Source: Paracoccaceae bacterium (GTDB lineage: Bacteria > Pseudomonadota > Alphaproteobacteria > Rhodobacterales > Rhodobacteraceae). From it: a stretch of 64,000 nt of DNA. The translations under genes and the position numbers were made by a program. Positions 61,311 to 64,000 of the stretch are shown piece by piece; position 1 is the first letter of the stretch; each line of letters opens with the position of its first letter. The notes below the pieces were generated by a model. It had not been told where the DNA came from, did not search any database, and was given only the letters and a program-made list of their open reading frames with translations. The DNA lies in contig WKFI01000007.1 in NCBI GenBank assembly GCA_014872875.1, positions 1-64,000 of the forward strand. The letters are read 5' to 3'.

Positions 61311-61994
61311 TCACGCGACCCGGGCGTTGTTGATCTCGTCCCAGGCGCGGTTGATGTCGATCATCTTCTTTTCCGCAAGGCGGATGGCTTCCTCGGGCAC
61401 ACCCCGGGCAATCATCGCGTCCGGGTGCGTGTCTCGCACCAATTGCCGCCAGACTTTACGGATGTCGGGCAGCGGCATGTCCGACGGCACCCCTAAAACC
61501 GTATAAGGGTCCTGCGGCGCATCCGGCACAAAGCGGGCGCGCAGAGCCTGGAACTGCGCCTCGGTCTGGCCGAAGATCCGGCTGACCTCTTCCAGAAACT
61601 CGTTTTCGCCCGGATGATAGAACCCATCCGCCATGGCAATATGAAAGAGCCCTTCCATCAGGTCACACAAGGTGGTCGAATCAGTGGCAAACATGCGTTT
61701 GATCTTCAACGCATATTCCTGGTACCCGGCGACATCCTGACGGGCCATGTCAAAAACCCTGGCTGCCCCGGCCTCATCCTTCTGCGCGATCTGGAAGACA
61801 TCACGAAAGGCGACAACTTCGTCCCGCGTTACGCGACCGTCGGCCTTGGCCATCTTCGCCCCCAACGCAATCACGGCAATGGCAAACGCCACGGTCCGTT
61901 CGGGAGGCGCCCGCAGTTGATCGAATACATCCGACAGGCTTTGTCCTTGGGACAGCGCAGACAACGCGGCAGAGATGCGGGACCAGATTGACAT
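61311..61994 (-). CDS. TerB-DnaJ domain protein (DjlA-like, soluble)
   Basis: A 227-residue co-chaperone-like protein. Residues about 30-150 are a TerB/DjlA-type domain (AFAIAVIALGAKMAKADGRVTRDEV, GLFHIAMADGFYHPGENEFLEEV). Residues about 165-227 are a J domain with DPYTVLGVPSDM and the HPD triad in VRDTHPDAMI. No membrane helix, unlike E. coli DjlA. May load DnaK onto specific clients or sense stress. First gene of the pair with the EEP enzyme. Confidence 0.92.
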   Translation of the reverse strand: MSIWSRISAALSALSQGQSLSDVFDQLRAPPERTVAFAIAVIALGAKMAKADGRVTRDEVVAFRDVFQIAQKDEAGAARVFDMARQDVAGYQEYALKIKRMFATDSTTLCDLMEGLFHIAMADGFYHPGENEFLEEVSRIFGQTEAQFQALRARFVPDAPQDPYTVLGVPSDMPLPDIRKVWRQLVRDTHPDAMIARGVPEEAIRLAEKKMIDINRAWDEINNARVA

Positions 61995-62094
61995 GAGGCC
62001 AGCCTATCCCGCCAAGGCGGAACTGTCAGCGCCTGTTTGCCCCTTCGAGTTGAATTTTTACGCGCTGCGCAGGGACTCGCCGCCGGTAGAGCGC

Positions 62095-62697
62095 CTATCG
62101 CAGGATGCGACGCCCATGTGGTGTGTCGAACAGAGCTTCATACCCGGCCGGTCCGGTCTCAAAGCTCACACGTGGATCCTGCAGCAATAGAAGATCCGAC
62201 AGAGCCTCAGCCTCGGGATGCGTCACACTGAGCCGGAGAAGCCGACAGCCCTGCTGGGTCAAACGCGGCGCCGGATGGTCGCTTTGCCATTGGATCAAAG
62301 CCGGGAACATGTTGTCAAAAGGCAGAACACCGCTCTCCGGTACCGCCATTTGCCAACGCAGATCGCCGCGGCTCAAGGGCACAGGCTGCCCGGCCGCTAC
62401 GGGCAGGGCTTGCAAGACCGCCGACAGATCCTCGCACCGACAAATCCAGTTGCCGATCCGCGCAGGACCAAAAAAACGGTCCAGATCAAACCAGCGCGGA
62501 CGCCGCTCTGGTTCGGCATCCGGATCCACCGCAATCGCCTCTAGGTAAAGCCCGTCATCCAATCCCAACAGAGCGTTATGTGTCCCATAAACCGGATGCT
62601 GTCCGCCGGGCTGCATCGGCACCCCAAGCACAGCTTCCACATGCGCAACTGCAGCTTCCAGCGTTTCGCCCGCCACCGCCAGATGGTCCAACTTCAT
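62095..62697 (-). CDS. VOC-superfamily (glyoxalase-like) protein
   Basis: A 200-residue protein of the glyoxalase-like PF13468 type: KLDHLAVAGETLEAAVAHVEAVLGVPMQPGGQHPVYGTHNALLGL with a metal-ligand-like His, then EAIAVDPDAEPERRPRWFDLDR. Function unknown; may be a dioxygenase, isomerase or binding protein. GGGAGG lies 6 bases before ATG 62697; the longer frame to 62730 lacks a ribosome site. Confidence 0.88.
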   Translation of the reverse strand: MKLDHLAVAGETLEAAVAHVEAVLGVPMQPGGQHPVYGTHNALLGLDDGLYLEAIAVDPDAEPERRPRWFDLDRFFGPARIGNWICRCEDLSAVLQALPVAAGQPVPLSRGDLRWQMAVPESGVLPFDNMFPALIQWQSDHPAPRLTQQGCRLLRLSVTHPEAEALSDLLLLQDPRVSFETGPAGYEALFDTPHGRRILR

Positions 62698-63053
62698 GCC
62701 TGTGCCTCCCCCTGTCAGCTTCCAGACCAACCTATCTCGCGAAAACCACGCCGCAACACAAAAGCGGGGACCCGGCCCCCGCTTCGTTCTGGATCAATGC
62801 AACTCGGGAGTGCTCCCTTTGAGGACACGGGGACAGCACCCTAATTCCCAGAGCTTGCACCCTTCCCGAGGTTCTCCCGCCCGTCGCCAGAGGCGTCAAA
62901 GACGCCTCCGCTCCCGTTGGGCGTGGCGTTGCGCGCAAAGCGCGCAACGCGCAGCCGACCCGAAGGGTCGGCTGCCGGGCCCAAGGCTGCCAAGGGGATC
63001 TTTGCCGGCAGGCAAAGCCCCCTGCAGGCGCGGGAGCCCTCCCTGACAATCGA
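62698..63053. other. 356-base region between VOC gene and methylmalonyl-CoA mutase
   Basis: No supported gene. The right half is dominated by stacked hairpins (next entry). The left half (62731-62880) shows no structure I can name. Confidence 0.6.
62890..62975 (-). repeat. Array of three perfect hairpins after the mutase gene
   Basis: GAGGCGTC-AAA-GACGCCTC (62890-62908), GCGTTGCGCGC-AAA-GCGCGCAACGC (62926-62950), and GCAGCCGACCC-GAA-GGGTCGGCTGC (62951-62975). Stems of 8, 11 and 11 bp, all perfect, all with three-base loops. Lies 79 bases downstream of the mutase stop (minus strand). No T-run; probably a 3'-end stabiliser or REP-like element. Confidence 0.8.
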
Positions 63054-64000
63054 TCAGCTGCGGGCTTCGCGGATCAGTTTCAGGATGTCCTGCGCTGCCT
63101 CCGGGATATTGGTACCGGGACCGAAAATTGCCTTTACCCCTTTGGAGTAAAGGAACTCGTAATCCTGCTGCGGGATAACGCCACCACAGATCACGATGAT
63201 ATCCCCGGCACCTTCGGCCTTCAGCGCTTCGACCAGCTGCGGCGCCAACGTCTTGTGACCGGCAGCCTGCGAGGAAATCCCCACCACGTGCACGTCGTTG
63301 TCGATGGCGTCCTGTGCCGCTTCTTCGGGTGTCTGGAAAAGCGGGCCTACATCCACGTCAAAGCCGATATCGGCAAAGGCTGTGGCGATCACCTTGGCGC
63401 CGCGGTCGTGACCGTCCTGCCCCATTTTGACGACCAGCAAACGCGGACGACGGCCTTCTTCCTCGGCAAAATCCTCGATCGACTTCTGGATCGCGGCAAA
63501 GCCTTCGTCGCCTTCATATGCCGCACCATAGACACCGGCCAGCGTCTTCACCTCGGCGCGGTGACGTCCGAATTCCTTTTCCATAGCCATGCTGATTTCT
63601 CCAACAGAGGCCCGGGCGCGGGCGGCTTCGACGGCGGCTTCCAGGACGTTGCCGCCCTCTTTGGCGCGACGGGTCAATTCGTCCAGCGCGGTCTGGCAGG
63701 CTGCCTCGTCCCGAGCGGCCCGCATTTTGTTCAGACGTTCGATCTGGCTCTCGCGCACCGCCATGTTGTCCACGTCCAGAATGTCGATCGGGTCTTCCTG
63801 GTCCTTGCGGTACTTGTTGACGCCGACGACGACTTCTTCACCCCGGTCGATCATGGCCTGGCGACGCGCCGCCGATTCCTCGATCCGCAGCTTGGGCATC
63901 CCGCTTTCGACGGCCTTGGTCATGCCGCCCATCGCCTCGACCTCTTGGATCAGCTCCCAGGCCTTTTCGATCAGCTCTTCGGTCAGGCTTTCCACATAAT
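63054..64000 (-). CDS. scpA: Methylmalonyl-CoA mutase, C-terminal part (5' end outside window)
   Basis: Adenosylcobalamin enzyme converting (R)-methylmalonyl-CoA to succinyl-CoA; links propionyl-CoA (from Val/Ile and odd-chain breakdown) to the TCA cycle. The visible 315 residues include the end of the catalytic barrel ([42 protein letters not shown]) and the full B12-binding domain ([32 protein letters not shown]) with the His axial ligand in DGHDRG. Frame open to the window edge; the N-terminus is outside. Ends ARS-TGA at 63054. Confidence 0.97.
   Translation of the reverse strand, partial: YVESLTEELIEKAWELIQEVEAMGGMTKAVESGMPKLRIEESAARRQAMIDRGEEVVVGVNKYRKDQEDPIDILDVDNMAVRESQIERLNKMRAARDEAACQTALDELTRRAKEGGNVLEAAVEAARARASVGEISMAMEKEFGRHRAEVKTLAGVYGAAYEGDEGFAAIQKSIEDFAEEEGRRPRLLVVKMGQDGHDRGAKVIATAFADIGFDVDVGPLFQTPEEAAQDAIDNDVHVVGISSQAAGHKTLAPQLVEALKAEGAGDIIVICGGVIPQQDYEFLYSKGVKAIFGPGTNIPEAAQDILKLIREARS

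Overview
This 64 kb window comes from the chromosome of a high-GC alphaproteobacterium. It is very probably a marine Rhodobacteraceae member of the Roseobacter group (Ruegeria/Phaeobacter-like). That is an inference from gene content and synteny: split glyQ/glyS with a DUF6446-like neighbour, short-type ProS, LolCD, HdaA next to Ppx, BCCT and MttB-like betaine genes, a MHYT-LytTR regulator and a spondin-RTX protein. I see no rRNA, tRNA, IS element, prophage or CRISPR array.

Layout. 1-670: 3' end of ilvC and its terminator. 0.8-1.7 kb: EamA transporter. 1.8-5.1 kb (minus): folB-folP-glmM. 5.2-13.4 kb (minus): SleB-type hydrolase, PPDK-like enzyme, glyS, a DUF6446-like gene and glyQ, with marC inserted on the other strand. 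13.6-18.1 kb: secreted pseudo-protease, MHYT-LytTR regulator, and a divergent AraC/peroxiredoxin pair. 18.1-24.7 kb: a complete branched-chain 2-oxoacid dehydrogenase (bkd) operon with a class IV transaminase and a divergent Lrp regulator. 24.8-33 kb: CaiB CoA-transferase with a coupled LysR gene, MttB-like methyltransferase divergent from a DMGDH-like FAD-GcvT enzyme, and a PLP decarboxylase. 33-35.7 kb: parE followed by a low-GC membrane ORF. 35.7-40.7 kb: accessory stretch with a hairpin-rich non-coding segment, membrane and lysine-rich orphan proteins, a thioesterase and a lipoprotein metallopeptidase. 40.9-43.6 kb: three c-type cytochromes behind an FNR-like box, then a YdcZ-type transporter with a Stf0 sulfotransferase. 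43.6-51.8 kb: lolD, lolC and proS, separated by a 4.8 kb accessory block (spondin-RTX protein, TspO, CIA30 protein and others). 52-56.1 kb: BCCT transporter divergent from an FAD oxidoreductase and a 2-oxoglutarate-type oxygenase. 56.3-59.7 kb: AI-2E transporter, hdaA, ppx. 59.8-64 kb (minus): secreted small protein, EEP phosphodiesterase, TerB-J protein, VOC protein, and the 3' end of methylmalonyl-CoA mutase.

How the genes fit together. The main metabolic themes are branched-chain amino acid breakdown (bkd operon, plus methylmalonyl-CoA mutase for propionyl-CoA) and import and demethylation of methylated amines (BCCT, MttB-like, FAD-GcvT). Points worth a second look: a dispersed 3'-end repeat with six copies; a FolB fused to a degenerate amino-acid-kinase-like domain; a trypsin-fold protein lacking all three catalytic residues; a PPDK-like enzyme with an eroded ATP-binding half; strong inverted repeats in several divergent promoters; and a lysine-rich orphan gene flanked by broken coding remnants.
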